DNA of 27,858 nucleotides, taken from Parvularcula sp039198765. GTDB lineage: Bacteria; Pseudomonadota; Alphaproteobacteria; Caulobacterales; Parvularculaceae. Below the pieces are notes generated by a model. The model had not been told where the DNA came from, did no database searches, and saw only the letters and a program-made list of their open reading frames with translations. How positions within the stretch are numbered: position 1 is the stretch's first letter; each line of letters begins with the position of its first letter. The stretch is taken from contig JBCCTF010000035.1 in NCBI GenBank assembly GCA_039198765.1, positions 1-27,858 of the forward strand, given 5' to 3'. Shown one piece after another: positions 1 through 8,123 of the stretch. The position numbers were made by a program, and so were the translations under genes.

Positions 1-623
1 AAGCGGCTGATGAGACCCAACGCAAACTCGGACAGGAACATTGCGATGAGCGCCGGCGCCGCGAGGACGATCGCGAGGCTGAAGATCTTGTCGAGGATTG
101 CGAGGAAGAACCGCGTATCAGTCAGCTCCAAGGTCGGGAAGAAGCTTCCAATCGGAAAGATCACATAGCTCTCATAGAGGATGAGCAGGAACAGGAAGAC
201 GGCTCCGCTCACGAAGAAATAGGTCGCGATCACCTGCGTCATGAAGATGCCCAGAGGCGAGGTCTGCGCACCGGTCATAGGGTCGACAGAACTCGCCATG
301 GTTGAGCCACGCTGGTTGTCGATCACGAAACCCATCGCCTGAACGGCGTGGAAGATCAGGGACGCGCCCACGCCGAGCAAGAGCCCGATGACCACCTCCT
401 TAACGATCAGGGCGAGGAACATCGCTGTACTGATCGAGCCGAGTTCGAAGGCAGGCCCGTAGATCGGAAAGACCATCAGGCAGAAGCTGATCGCCACCGC
501 GTTGCGCGCGCTGCCCGGAAGCATCGATTGGGAGAAAACCGGCATCAGCGCAAAGACCGCGAACATGCGCGGCAGGGCCAGCGTGAAGACGGTCACCACC
601 TCGATGAGCTCAGTGAAGCCCAT
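1..623 (-). CDS. sctT: SctT, T3SS export apparatus inner-membrane protein (partial, C-terminus off window)
   Basis: This is the start of an SctT (YscT/SpaR/FliR family) export-gate protein, read off the left edge, with 207 codons visible. Translation starts MGFTELIEVVTVFTLALPRM and is strongly hydrophobic, with several membrane segments. The family's conserved central region is seen as QRGSTMASSVDPMTGAQTSP, around residues 112-131. SctT forms the core export gate in the inner membrane together with SctR and SctS. Its ATG shares one base with the sctS stop codon (TGATG at 623), which points to translational coupling. sctU would be expected just beyond the window edge. The family call is secure from motif and gene order; the true C-terminus cannot be seen. 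Confidence 0.93.
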   Translation of the reverse strand, partial: MGFTELIEVVTVFTLALPRMFAVFALMPVFSQSMLPGSARNAVAISFCLMVFPIYGPAFELGSISTAMFLALIVKEVVIGLLLGVGASLIFHAVQAMGFVIDNQRGSTMASSVDPMTGAQTSPLGIFMTQVIATYFFVSGAVFLFLLILYESYVIFPIGSFFPTLELTDTRFFLAILDKIFSLAIVLAAPALIAMFLSEFALGLISR

Positions 624-886
624 CAGATCGTCGCGATGGCCTTGAAGACGCGGTCGGCGAAGTTGAAGAGTTCGGTGCCGAGCCAACGCGCCGTCGCGAA
701 GATGATCAGCACCACCACGATGAGCTTGATTGCGAAGGAGAGCGTTTGCTCCTGCAGCTGAGTAAGCGCCTGAAGAAGGGCAACAACCGTGCCGACTAAC
801 GCCGCCGCCACGATAGGCGGCATAGAGAGATAGAGGACAAGGAGCAGGGCCTCTGAGGCCAGGTTGAGTACGTCGGCGACCGACAT
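623..886 (-). CDS. sctS: SctS, T3SS export apparatus small membrane protein
   Basis: This 87-residue protein has two long hydrophobic segments (about residues 12-40 and 50-68) separated by the polar stretch QALTQLQEQTLSF, which is characteristic of SctS/FliQ. It is part of the SctRST export gate in the inner membrane. I place the start at the ATG at 886 because GGAGG lies 5 nt upstream; a TTG one codon earlier is possible but unlikely. It lies 9 nt after the sctR stop and overlaps the start of sctT by one base. Length is typical for the family (about 85-90 aa). Function is assigned by family and by the invariant R-S-T gene order. Confidence 0.95.
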   Translation of the reverse strand: MSVADVLNLASEALLLVLYLSMPPIVAAALVGTVVALLQALTQLQEQTLSFAIKLIVVVLIIFATARWLGTELFNFADRVFKAIATI

Positions 887-895
887 CAAAGCCTC

Positions 896-1546
896 CTACT
901 GATAGCTGAGCACAAGGCCCTGGATGAGCTGCGTCCACCCGTCGAGAAGCACGAAGAGGAGAAGCTTGAAGGGTAGGGAGATTGTCATCGGCGAGACCAT
1001 CATCATGCCCATCGCCAGCAGAATGTTCGAGATGATGAGGTCGATCGCGATGAAGGGAAGATAGATCAGAAAGCCGATCTCGAACGCGGTCTTCAGCTCC
1101 GTGAGCGTAAAGGCCGGGATGAGGATGAAGAGATTGTCGGGGCTGGCGGTATCGCGCATCTCCGGCGGCCAGAGGCGCTGCGCTGTCGTCGTGAAGAAGA
1201 CTTTCGCCTCGTCCGCGGCGTGCTTTTCCAGAAAGTCCCTGAAGGGCTCCAGCACGTCACCCATCTGTCCGACGATCTCCTCGGCGGTCGCGTCCTCCAG
1301 TGAAACCTGCTGTGCCCGATCAAGCACCGCGGTCCCGACGGGCGCCATAATGTAGATGGTGAGAATAAGCGCGAGCCCGTGCAGCACGATATTTGGTGGG
1401 ATCTGCTGCACGCCGAGCGCGTTTCTGATCAGCGACAGCACGACGATCAGCTTCACGAAGGATGTGGTCATGATGACCAGAAAGGGCAACAGACCCAGAA
1501 GCGCGACGACGACGATGATCGAGAGCGGTTCGGGCAGATCGGTCAC
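896..1546 (-). CDS. sctR: SctR, T3SS export apparatus membrane protein
   Basis: This 216-residue protein belongs to the SctR (YscR/SpaP/FliP) family, the pentameric core of the export gate. The sequence shows an N-terminal membrane segment, the conserved region TTSFVKLIVVLSLIRNALGV (about residues 27-46), and the C-terminal pair of hydrophobic segments with AMGMMMVSPMTISLPFKLLL. The start codon is GTG at 1546, overlapping the sctQ stop by 4 nt (GTGA), so it is probably translationally coupled. Length is normal for the family. It sits in the standard Q-R-S-T order. Confidence 0.96.
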   Translation of the reverse strand: MTDLPEPLSIIVVVALLGLLPFLVIMTTSFVKLIVVLSLIRNALGVQQIPPNIVLHGLALILTIYIMAPVGTAVLDRAQQVSLEDATAEEIVGQMGDVLEPFRDFLEKHAADEAKVFFTTTAQRLWPPEMRDTASPDNLFILIPAFTLTELKTAFEIGFLIYLPFIAIDLIISNILLAMGMMMVSPMTISLPFKLLLFVLLDGWTQLIQGLVLSYQ

Positions 1547-2577
1547 GATTGTGCCCCGGTCAGACGGAGGACGCGCACGCCTACACGACCGTCCAGCTCG
1601 ACAAGCTCGCCTTCACCGACAGCGCGGCGCCCGACATAGATCCGAACCGGCGATGCCAGGGGTGCTTCGAGCTCGAAGATGTATCCCTTCTGCAGCGCCC
1701 TCAGCTCCGACACCGAGAGCTCAACGCTGCCAATCGAGAAGCTGAGCGTCACATCGAGGGCGTCCACGTCGAGAGCCACTCCGGGATCATCGATATCGTC
1801 GGCCACCTCCTCGGCGCTGCCCTCCATCGTCTCTTCTGGCGGCGCGTCGTCGTCCTCATCAGCCATATCGGCCCCCAAAACTCCCTGCAGAACCAGCCCG
1901 TCATCCGTCATCCGGAGTGTGGCGAGCGCTCGCCCGCCAGGCCGCTGCGTTAGCCGAAGGTCCGCCGGATCGGTGCCGGCGGCAAGAAGCAGCACGTCGC
2001 CCGGCCCGAGCGCGCGAAGCTCATGGAGCCGAACATCAAGCGACATCGTTTCAATGGCGAGCGAAATCGGGGTGGTTCCTGCGCCAGGCACCGCGGCGAG
2101 ATCCGGCTGGCCGGTGAGCATCTCGACGATCTCAGCCGCCGCCCCGTCATCGAGATGCAGTGTCGGCGGCTCGGCCGTCGCACCGACACGAAGGCCTATG
2201 CCGAAGCTCTGCGGCGCCTCTTCGACGGCAACATCGGAGATCCGGAACATGTGCCCGAGCTCTTTCGCATAGGCCTTCAGCACCTTGCGGAGAGACGTCT
2301 CCGCCAGCGCCGCCAGCAAGGGTGCAGGTAGCGCCTCGACGTTCTCAAGACCGCTCACTTCAGGGGCGACAGCGCGGAACGTCCCTTCCGACACCCAGAG
2401 CAGAGCCGGGCGGTTGTCGAAGAGCCCAGCAATCGCGACGCCGGTGCCTGACGCCTTGCCCGGCGGAACGGGCAGAAGCAGCTCGGACTTCGTCAAAAGG
2501 AGATTGCCGAGACGCGCATGCACCGCCTGCATTGCGGGCAGGGTGAGCCGGTGCACAGCTTCGGAGCGCTCAGTCAT
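1543..2577 (-). CDS. sctQ: SctQ, T3SS cytoplasmic sorting-platform (C-ring) protein
   Basis: This 344-residue protein is a YscQ/SpaO-type sorting-platform component that docks SctL-SctN and chaperone-substrate complexes under the export gate. The last 75 or so residues form a SpoA (FliN-like) domain, with LSFSIGSVELSVSELRALQK and RIYVGRRAVGEGELV. A very acidic linker (about residues 236-267) precedes it. I chose the ATG at 2577, which gives an 8-nt overlap with the end of sctP. The reading frame is open back to 2691, but that extension is Arg/Ser-rich and lies wholly inside sctP. A possible internal start for a short C-terminal product is listed separately. Confidence 0.88.
   Translation of the reverse strand: MTERSEAVHRLTLPAMQAVHARLGNLLLTKSELLLPVPPGKASGTGVAIAGLFDNRPALLWVSEGTFRAVAPEVSGLENVEALPAPLLAALAETSLRKVLKAYAKELGHMFRISDVAVEEAPQSFGIGLRVGATAEPPTLHLDDGAAAEIVEMLTGQPDLAAVPGAGTTPISLAIETMSLDVRLHELRALGPGDVLLLAAGTDPADLRLTQRPGGRALATLRMTDDGLVLQGVLGADMADEDDDAPPEETMEGSAEEVADDIDDPGVALDVDALDVTLSFSIGSVELSVSELRALQKGYIFELEAPLASPVRIYVGRRAVGEGELVELDGRVGVRVLRLTGAQS
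1866..1866 (-). promoter_or_regulatory. Possible internal translation start for a short SctQ C-terminal product
   Basis: An in-frame ATG at 1866 (MADEDDDAPPEE...) is preceded on the minus strand by GGGGG 5 nt upstream and GGGAG further back. It would yield a 107-residue product holding the acidic linker and the SpoA domain. A second in-frame ATG at 1827 would give 94 residues. Several SctQ proteins, including YscQ, are known to make such a C-terminal fragment by internal initiation. Here it is only predicted from sequence. Confidence 0.35.
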
Positions 2578-4297
2578 CCTGCGCGGTCTCCTCATACGGG
2601 TCTCGGCGGTTCCGCGAGCGACCGTCGCTTGGCTGGCCTTGCTGGCCGTCCTGCTGGTTCGGAGACCGCGCCTGTTCGGTGATACGTACATCCAATGGCG
2701 CAGCTGTTGCAGGTCTTGTCTGCGCCTGCATCACCTCGATCTTCGCGGGCAGGCCTGTGAGCGATACGAGCCGCTCGCTCAGCTTCTCCTTCATGAAATT
2801 GACATCGTCGCGGACGTCCTGGTTCGGCGTATCGAAGGTGACGCTGATCCCTTCTGATGTACGGTTGATCGTGATGCTGGTGCCCTGCAGCGTGTCGTGA
2901 TCCAGCACTATTCGCACTTCGTCCGCGCCAGCGGCCGGAATGGATCGCTGAATCCGGAGGGCGAGCTTGTTCACGAGCTTCGCCACCTCCTCGGCCCTAT
3001 CGACCGCGGAGGCGTGGGTTGTCGCTTTGGTCGACAGGTCGTGCGCTGTCTCGCCTAGCTTTTGCGGCGCGCTTGCGCCTGCAAGGGTCTCAGCAGAGGT
3101 TCCAGGCACTACTGGAGGCTCGTCGGCATCGATATCGATGTCGAGCGGGTCGTCAGCCGCGTGCTTCGCCGGGGCCCGTCCTCCTGGGTTCGCAATTTGC
3201 GATACCGCTCCACCTGTCGGATCCATCGCGGGCAGGACAGAAGAGCGCTTGGGCGGTGCATCTTCCGCGTCTGCGAGCCGGTTGTCGGGAGTGATCGACG
3301 AATTCCTGCGCTCAGGTTTCTGTGCCGGGACGGGCACATCCTGCTGCCGACCCGAAGAGGTTTGTTCCGGCACAGATTCATTCTGTTCTAGAATATCGGC
3401 TGTGCGGGCATCCCGCTCACCGGACGGCTGCTTGGGCGGCGTACCCAGCGACCGGCTCTCCGACGCAGACGTTGACACGCCTCGACCCTGCTGACGCCGC
3501 AGTCCCTCCCGACCCTTGGCGTCCGCATAGGGACTGGTCCGCGCCGGCTCATCGTGTTCGGCGTTTCCACGTTGGAGCTCACGCTCCAAGCCGACATCGT
3601 CGCCGCAGCGTTTGGCGCCGATATCCTTCCTTTGTTCTCGGCCCGGCGTCACGTCGTTGCGGGTCTTCGAAGTGACCCGCTCCGGCGCGGAACGCTCTCC
3701 AAGCGCCCGCTCCTGGCTCAACTGACCGGCAGATGCCTGACTTGCGCCCTCGGCCGTTTCCCTGTTGCGATCGCGGCCTTGATTGGCGACAGCTTGGCGC
3801 CCGGCATGCGCCTGCTCTTCGGCTGAAGAGCGCGGACGCTGGCTTGGGTCCGTATCGGGCTCATCCATGCTGGGATCATTAAGAGCATCCCCGCCCCGTT
3901 CTTTCAGCCCGGTCTTCATCTGCTCACGCTGTGGTGCTCGTGAGCCTCCACGTGTCGGTGTCGCCAGCTCATTTTGCTCCTTGGCGCTACGACGCGAAGG
4001 ATCAGGGAGTTCGGATGCCGTGCGCCTCTCTCGCGTTTCGTCCGGAGGCTCAGGCGTTGTTCGACGGCGGGCGGGAATTGGGAGGTGGTGCTCCTCAGAG
4101 TCTGCCGCTCGGACATCGGGTGCCTTGTTGTCGTGACGCCGTTCCTTGTCGCGATCCTGCTCGAGGGCGCGTTCGAACCTTTCGGTAACTTCCAGCTCTG
4201 CGGGTGCCGGCTCTACGGGCGTCGTCGGCTCGACAGGCTCAGGCAAGGCCTGCCCATCAGCAGGCCTCGGGCCACCGACACCGCTACCCCCGCTCAC
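2570..4297 (-). CDS. sctP: SctP, needle-length regulator / substrate-specificity switch protein
   Basis: This 575-residue protein is very hydrophilic, rich in Pro, Glu, Arg, Gln and Ser, and looks disordered for about its first 430 residues. Residues 437-526 form a T3S4-like domain resembling the FliK/YscP C-terminus, with VRIVLDHDTLQGTSITINRT and FMKEKLSERLVSLTGLPAKI. YscP-type proteins act as secreted rulers and switch export from needle to translocator substrates. The start is a GTG at 4297 that overlaps the sctO stop by 4 nt. Its place between sctO and sctQ is standard. It is longer than Yersinia YscP (about 515 aa or less). The call rests mainly on position and the C-terminal domain, since the N-terminal part diverges quickly in this family. 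Confidence 0.85.
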   Translation of the reverse strand: MSGGSGVGGPRPADGQALPEPVEPTTPVEPAPAELEVTERFERALEQDRDKERRHDNKAPDVRAADSEEHHLPIPARRRTTPEPPDETRERRTASELPDPSRRSAKEQNELATPTRGGSRAPQREQMKTGLKERGGDALNDPSMDEPDTDPSQRPRSSAEEQAHAGRQAVANQGRDRNRETAEGASQASAGQLSQERALGERSAPERVTSKTRNDVTPGREQRKDIGAKRCGDDVGLERELQRGNAEHDEPARTSPYADAKGREGLRRQQGRGVSTSASESRSLGTPPKQPSGERDARTADILEQNESVPEQTSSGRQQDVPVPAQKPERRNSSITPDNRLADAEDAPPKRSSVLPAMDPTGGAVSQIANPGGRAPAKHAADDPLDIDIDADEPPVVPGTSAETLAGASAPQKLGETAHDLSTKATTHASAVDRAEEVAKLVNKLALRIQRSIPAAGADEVRIVLDHDTLQGTSITINRTSEGISVTFDTPNQDVRDDVNFMKEKLSERLVSLTGLPAKIEVMQAQTRPATAAPLDVRITEQARSPNQQDGQQGQPSDGRSRNRRDPYEETAQDD

Positions 4298-4791
4298 CGG
4301 CCCTGTGCTCTGCTCTGGGCTGCGAAGATCGCCTCCGAGACCTCTTCCGTCTCCGCTTCTTCCCGCTCAGCCTGGACAATGGCGACGCGTTCCTTCTCGA
4401 TATCCACGAACTCCTCGAACTTCTGAGTGGTCTGCTCCGCGCGCTTCACGGCCGTCCGAGCTGTAGCTACATCGTTCTCTGCTTCGGTGACCTGCTCATG
4501 TGCCTTGGATGCGCGCTTGCGCAGCTCTTCCTCCTCGGCCCGCAAACGCTCGATCTTCGTCTTCATGTCGTCGATGTCCCGCACAAGGACCGCCACGCCC
4601 TTGATCTCGTCGAAGAGCCGCTTCTCCTTCAAGAGCCGCTCAGCGTGGAAACTCTCGACCATTTCGTCGGCGCGCTCGGCCGCCGACCGGGCCGCGCGCA
4701 GCATCGCTTCGCTGTCCCTAAGCTCCGCCTTCGCCGTGTCTTCTCGCAGTCGCTTGACGCGCAGAAGCTCCCGATACATCGCCAAGGACAT
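4294..4791 (-). CDS. sctO: SctO, T3SS central stalk coiled-coil protein
   Basis: This 165-residue protein is almost entirely a charged, heptad-patterned alpha-helical hairpin: MSLAMYRELLRVKRLREDTA, then long Glu/Arg/Ala-rich helices to residue 150. This fits SctO (YscO/InvI/FliJ-like), the stalk that links the SctN hexamer to the SctV export gate. It begins 5 nt after the sctN stop, and its stop overlaps the GTG start of sctP. Length is close to YscO (about 154 aa). Sequence identity in this family is low, so the assignment leans on coiled-coil character and the N-O-P-Q gene order. Confidence 0.87.
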   Translation of the reverse strand: MSLAMYRELLRVKRLREDTAKAELRDSEAMLRAARSAAERADEMVESFHAERLLKEKRLFDEIKGVAVLVRDIDDMKTKIERLRAEEEELRKRASKAHEQVTEAENDVATARTAVKRAEQTTQKFEEFVDIEKERVAIVQAEREEAETEEVSEAIFAAQSRAQGR

Positions 4792-4796
4792 CGCAA

Positions 4797-6128
4797 CTAC
4801 CGTGCAAGCTGCAGCAGCGCCGAGCGGGTGTCGTTAAACTCGGAGCGCTCTTCTAGGCCCTGACAGAGGAACTGCCGGATCAACGGCATCTTCTTCACCG
4901 CTTCATCGGCTTCTTCATCCGACCCTTCCTTGTACTCCCCGATCTTTAGCAACAGCTCCACCTCGGCGTACTTCGCCATCAGCGCACGGACCTTCTGGTT
5001 CGCTCCCTTGTGCTCCTGATCCACAATCGCATTCATAACACGACTAACGGAGGCCAGCACGTCGATTGCCGGGTAGTGGTTCTCTGCGGCGAGCTTTCGG
5101 CTCAGGATGATATGTCCGTCCAGGATACCGCGCGTCTCGTCGGCGACCGGCTCCGTCATGTCGTCGCCTTCGACGAGGACGGTGTAGAGCGCGGTGATGA
5201 ACCCCTTGTCTGACTGGCCGACCCTTTCCATTAGCTTGGGGAGCGCGGCGAAAACCGATGGCGGGAAGCCCCGTCGCGTAGGCGGCTCACCTGCGGCAAG
5301 GCCGATCTCGCGCTGTGCGCGCGCAAAGCGCGTGACGCTGTCCATGAGGAGCAAGACGCGGAGGCCTTGGTCCCGGAAATACTCGGCGATCGAGGTGGCG
5401 ACATAGCAGGCTTTGGCGCGCTCCATCGACGGGCGGTCCGAGGTCGCGATCACGAGGACCGACTTGGCCGCACCCTCAGGGCCTAGGTCGCGCTCAAGAA
5501 ACTCGCGGACTTCGCGACCGCGCTCACCAACGAGGCAGAGCACGGTGATGTCCACCTCGGCGCCTTTCACCAGCATCGAAAGCAACGTTGACTTGCCGCC
5601 GCCCGCCGCGGCGAAGATGCCCATGCGCTGGCCCTCGCCAACTGTCAGGACACCATCGAGCACGCGGAGCCCCATCGGCATCGGCTTCTCGATGATCCGG
5701 CGGGACATTGGGTCGGGGCTCTCGCGGTAGACGGAATAGTAGTCCTCCACCTCGAGCGGGCCCTTCTCATCCTCGTCCAGCGGCTCTCCCATCCCGTTCA
5801 GAACCCGGCCTTTCAACTTGGGCCCGACCCCTACCATATGGGCGCGCCCGGTCGGTAGGACCTCCGTATGGGAGGAGACGCCCTGCATTTCACCCATCGG
5901 CGTTAGGAGCGCCGTACGGCCCTGGAATCCGACCACTTCGGCCTTGAGCTCAAAGTTCGGGGCAGGGCCCCGCAGGATGCAGAGCTCGCCGATCTGTGCG
6001 CCCGGCACCATCGCTTCGATGATCGTGCCCGTGACGCGCAGAACCCGCCCGCGAACCTCGATCAGCGACGCATTCTGCACCGCGAGCGCAAGCTCATCGG
6101 CAAACCGTGTGAGCTCAGCGCCACCCAT
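4797..6128 (-). CDS. sctN: SctN, T3SS ATPase
   Basis: This 443-residue hexameric ATPase unfolds substrates and releases them from chaperones at the base of the export apparatus. Visible landmarks are the P-loop in GIFAAAGGGKSTLLSMLVKG (about residues 170-189), LVGERGREVREFLE, the Walker B region in RVLLLMDSVTRFARAQREIG (about 257-276), the segment EPPTRRGFPPSVFAALPKLM, and EGDDMTEPVADETRGILDGH. These match the YscN/FliI family, with YscN the closest by eye. Length is typical (about 440 aa). It starts 2 nt after the STAS gene stop, so the two are certainly co-transcribed. I see no missing catalytic residue. Confidence 0.97.
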   Translation of the reverse strand: MGGAELTRFADELALAVQNASLIEVRGRVLRVTGTIIEAMVPGAQIGELCILRGPAPNFELKAEVVGFQGRTALLTPMGEMQGVSSHTEVLPTGRAHMVGVGPKLKGRVLNGMGEPLDEDEKGPLEVEDYYSVYRESPDPMSRRIIEKPMPMGLRVLDGVLTVGEGQRMGIFAAAGGGKSTLLSMLVKGAEVDITVLCLVGERGREVREFLERDLGPEGAAKSVLVIATSDRPSMERAKACYVATSIAEYFRDQGLRVLLLMDSVTRFARAQREIGLAAGEPPTRRGFPPSVFAALPKLMERVGQSDKGFITALYTVLVEGDDMTEPVADETRGILDGHIILSRKLAAENHYPAIDVLASVSRVMNAIVDQEHKGANQKVRALMAKYAEVELLLKIGEYKEGSDEEADEAVKKMPLIRQFLCQGLEERSEFNDTRSALLQLAR

Positions 6129-6130
6129 GC

Positions 6131-6448
6131 TCAGGCCGGAAGATCGTCGGAGAGGGTCAGGATCCGGTCGAATCCCGTGAGCCGGATAACGTCGAGGACA
6201 TCGTCCCGTGCCCGAGCGACTACGAGCTTGCGCCCCTGGCCTGCAAGCCCCTTGGCGCCAACGAGGAGTGCACGGAGACCGGCGCTGGATACATAGTCAA
6301 CCTCGGCGAAATCGACGATTACCGCAGCGCCGCCCTCGGCTGCGGCACCTTTTAGCTCCGCTTCCAGTGTCGGCGCCGTGGTCGCGTCGATCCTGCCGGA
6401 CACGGTAAGGTACAAATCGTCTCCACGTTCGACTTTCGAAATCTCCAT
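6131..6448 (-). CDS. STAS-domain anti-sigma factor antagonist (SpoIIAA/RsbV/BtrV-like)
   Basis: This is a 105-residue single STAS domain: beta strands EISKVERGDDLYLTVSGRI, then DATTAPTLEAELKGAA and AAVIVDFAEVDYVSSAGLR. The phosphorylation site of this family aligns with Ser55 in Y-V-S-S-A-G-L. In partner switches the unphosphorylated protein binds an RsbW-type kinase or another target, and a PP2C phosphatase reactivates it. The gene opens the sctN operon with an ATG preceded by GAGGGG, 2 nt before sctN. A PP2C phosphatase and a HATPase kinase lie elsewhere in the same locus. In Bordetella the homologous BtrV, in its dephosphorylated form, is needed for secretion. Whether this one acts on a sigma factor or on the apparatus is not visible from sequence. 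Confidence 0.92.
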   Translation of the reverse strand: MEISKVERGDDLYLTVSGRIDATTAPTLEAELKGAAAEGGAAVIVDFAEVDYVSSAGLRALLVGAKGLAGQGRKLVVARARDDVLDVIRLTGFDRILTLSDDLPA

Positions 6449-6608
6449 CGGAACCCCTCATCGATGCGACTGCATTATGCACATGATAGTCGGATCGCGG
6501 TAACCGCAATTCGTGCCTTTGGCAGTCCGATCTTCGTCCATCTTTCTGAGTGCAATGGGTGCGGCAATCCCCTATTTTTGCATTGGTTTAGGGAGGTGTG
6601 GCACTTCA
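6449..6608. promoter_or_regulatory. Divergent promoter region between the STAS-sctN and sctW-sctV operons
   Basis: These 160 bp separate two divergent operons and must hold a promoter for each. They are clearly more AT-rich near 6568-6590 than the coding flanks. On the plus strand, ATCTTCGTC (6530-6538) and GCAATGGG (6552-6559) recur with similar spacing upstream of the translocator operon. Ribosome-binding sites are visible at both ends (GGGAGGTG near 6591 for sctW; GAGGGG before the STAS gene). I see no convincing sigma-70 -35/-10 pair, which would fit use of an alternative sigma factor or an activator. Confidence 0.6.
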
Positions 6609-7736
6609 ATGAACGATATCGTCACCGGCGCCACCCCGCATAACACGCCAGGTCCGATGCCTTCGGGCCAGGGCCAGGTGGGTGAACAGAAGGGCGTGCT
6701 GAACGGTCAGCAGGTCAAGGTAATCGATCAAAACTCGCTGATGCAGGATGCCTTAGAGGAGCTCACATCGACGGCGTCCGAAGAGGTGGAGAAAGACGAA
6801 TCCGAACGTGAGGTCGAGGACGGAAACAAGGCGGAGAGCCTCGAACGCGTCCTGAAGATCCGCGAGATCCAAGAATACACCAAGGCGCTCGGGGATCTCG
6901 ACAAGCGTGACCTGATGCGGGGCATCAAGGCCCTACTGAAACGGCAGGGCGGCTCCGACGGTTACCGAGAACAGGCCAGGCAGGACTTTCAGGACCCGGT
7001 GCACCAGTTTGCGGCGCTCAAAGGGCTCGTCGAGGCCCTCAAGTCCAGAGGTGCGCCGCGCGAGCAAATTGAGGCCGCGGAGGCCGCGGTCGAGGGTCTG
7101 CGAAAGGAACATGGGCGCGAGATCGACGCCGCGCTTAATATTGGCGGCATCACCAATTCCTCGGCAGCGGCCGGGCTGGCCGACCACGCAGAACTGCGCG
7201 AGGCCTACAAAGAGAACTCGGCCGACTACCGTGACATGGCGACGACGCTCAACGATCTGAGCGAACGCTTTGGCGACAAAAAGCTGCCGCAAGCCATCGG
7301 GTTCATGATCAAGGCACTGGGTGCCGACATTAGTGCCGGTGGAAGCTCCATCGACAAATCCAAGCTCGCGACGATCGTCAGCGACCTGCAAAGGCTTGAG
7401 ACGCTCACGACGATCCTCGGCAACGCGGACATTGTTGCATCACGCGGCCGGCAGCGGGGCGCCAGCAGCAGCTGCACGGGGGAGATGCTGCTCCGCCAAC
7501 TTGCACCGATCCTGGACTCGAAAAATGCGAGGGCTTCTCAGTTCACGGCGATCTGCGACATGGCCGGGCTCACGGATCACGAGGCGCGCATCAACTTCCT
7601 GACGGATCTCAAGGCCCTTGGTGACAGCATCCCGGTGAAAGCGTTCCAAAGCCCTGAGGCACGATTCAATGTGCTCGGTTCCATGCAAGAGGCGATCGAC
7701 GAGGCGATCCAGATCGAGGAAGACGCGGAGGCCTAA
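6609..7736 (+). CDS. sctW: SctW, T3SS gatekeeper (YopN-TyeA fusion type)
   Basis: This 375-residue protein is the gatekeeper that holds back effectors until translocators are out and host contact is made. The N-terminal part is polar like a secretion signal, followed by a helical HrpJ/YopN-like region with an acidic coiled coil (EEVEKDESEREVEDGNKAES). The last 83 residues (about 293-375) match TyeA in pattern, for example ARINFLTDLKALGDSIPVKA, FNVLGSMQEAIDEAIQIEED. The start is the ATG at 6609, preceded by GGGAGGTG; the open frame back to 6513 has a hydrophobic, cysteine-bearing leader unlike YopN and no good ribosome-binding site. The stop overlaps the next start (TAATG). Confidence 0.9.
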   Translation: MNDIVTGATPHNTPGPMPSGQGQVGEQKGVLNGQQVKVIDQNSLMQDALEELTSTASEEVEKDESEREVEDGNKAESLERVLKIREIQEYTKALGDLDKRDLMRGIKALLKRQGGSDGYREQARQDFQDPVHQFAALKGLVEALKSRGAPREQIEAAEAAVEGLRKEHGREIDAALNIGGITNSSAAAGLADHAELREAYKENSADYRDMATTLNDLSERFGDKKLPQAIGFMIKALGADISAGGSSIDKSKLATIVSDLQRLETLTTILGNADIVASRGRQRGASSSCTGEMLLRQLAPILDSKNARASQFTAICDMAGLTDHEARINFLTDLKALGDSIPVKAFQSPEARFNVLGSMQEAIDEAIQIEEDAEA

Positions 7737-8104
7737 TGTCCATCGTCAGCCAACATATCATCGACTTCTCGGCAACGATGGGCATGGCGCTCGACCTTGC
7801 AGAACCGGCCCATCTCGCCGTTGAGATCGATGAGGTCGGGACGTTGCACTTGGAAGAGCAGGGGGAGAGCCTCGTCCTCTACCTCTCGCGCGAGATTGCG
7901 CTGACCGATGACCGCCCAGCCGTGCTGCGCCGGGCGTTGGAAAGCGTGCACTATAACAATGGCTTGGCGGAGCAAGTGGCGGTAGGCCTTGCCGGCGACC
8001 GGCTTGTCTTCCTGACCCGCTTTCATCAGCATGCCATTGATCGTCCACGCCTTGAAGCAGCAGTGGGGCTGCTAACCTCGCTTCAGGACGAAGTACGAGC
8101 GTGA
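7736..8104 (+). CDS. CesT-type class I chaperone, SycN-like
   Basis: This 122-residue acidic protein has the alpha-beta-beta-beta-alpha-beta-beta-alpha pattern of class I T3SS chaperones, with LAVEIDEVGTLHLEEQGESL and AVGLAGDRLVFLTRFHQHAI. It lies directly after sctW with overlapping stop and start. The order sctW, this gene, YscX-like, YscY-like, sctV equals yopN-tyeA-sycN-yscX-yscY-yscV of Yersinia (pcr1-4/pcrD of Pseudomonas), so it is most likely the SycN equivalent that, with a YscB-like partner, chaperones SctW. A YscB-like gene is present at 23660. Sequence similarity in this class is low, so the specific name rests on position. Confidence 0.8.
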   Translation: MSIVSQHIIDFSATMGMALDLAEPAHLAVEIDEVGTLHLEEQGESLVLYLSREIALTDDRPAVLRRALESVHYNNGLAEQVAVGLAGDRLVFLTRFHQHAIDRPRLEAAVGLLTSLQDEVRA

Positions 8105-8123
8105 GAGAGAGGGGAGAAGAACG

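Noticed and set aside
2578..2691. Upstream extension of sctQ
   Set aside because: Arg/Ser-rich, lies inside sctP in another frame; the ATG at 2577 gives a normal SctQ and the usual short overlap.
6513..6608. Upstream extension of sctW
   Set aside because: It would cover the promoter region, adds a hydrophobic Cys-bearing leader unlike YopN, and the internal ATG has the better ribosome-binding site.
6449..6608. HrpL/BtrS-type promoter (GGAAC...CCAC) in the divergent region
   Set aside because: GGAAC occurs only at 6450-6454, inside the STAS gene's ribosome-binding region, with no correctly spaced second half.
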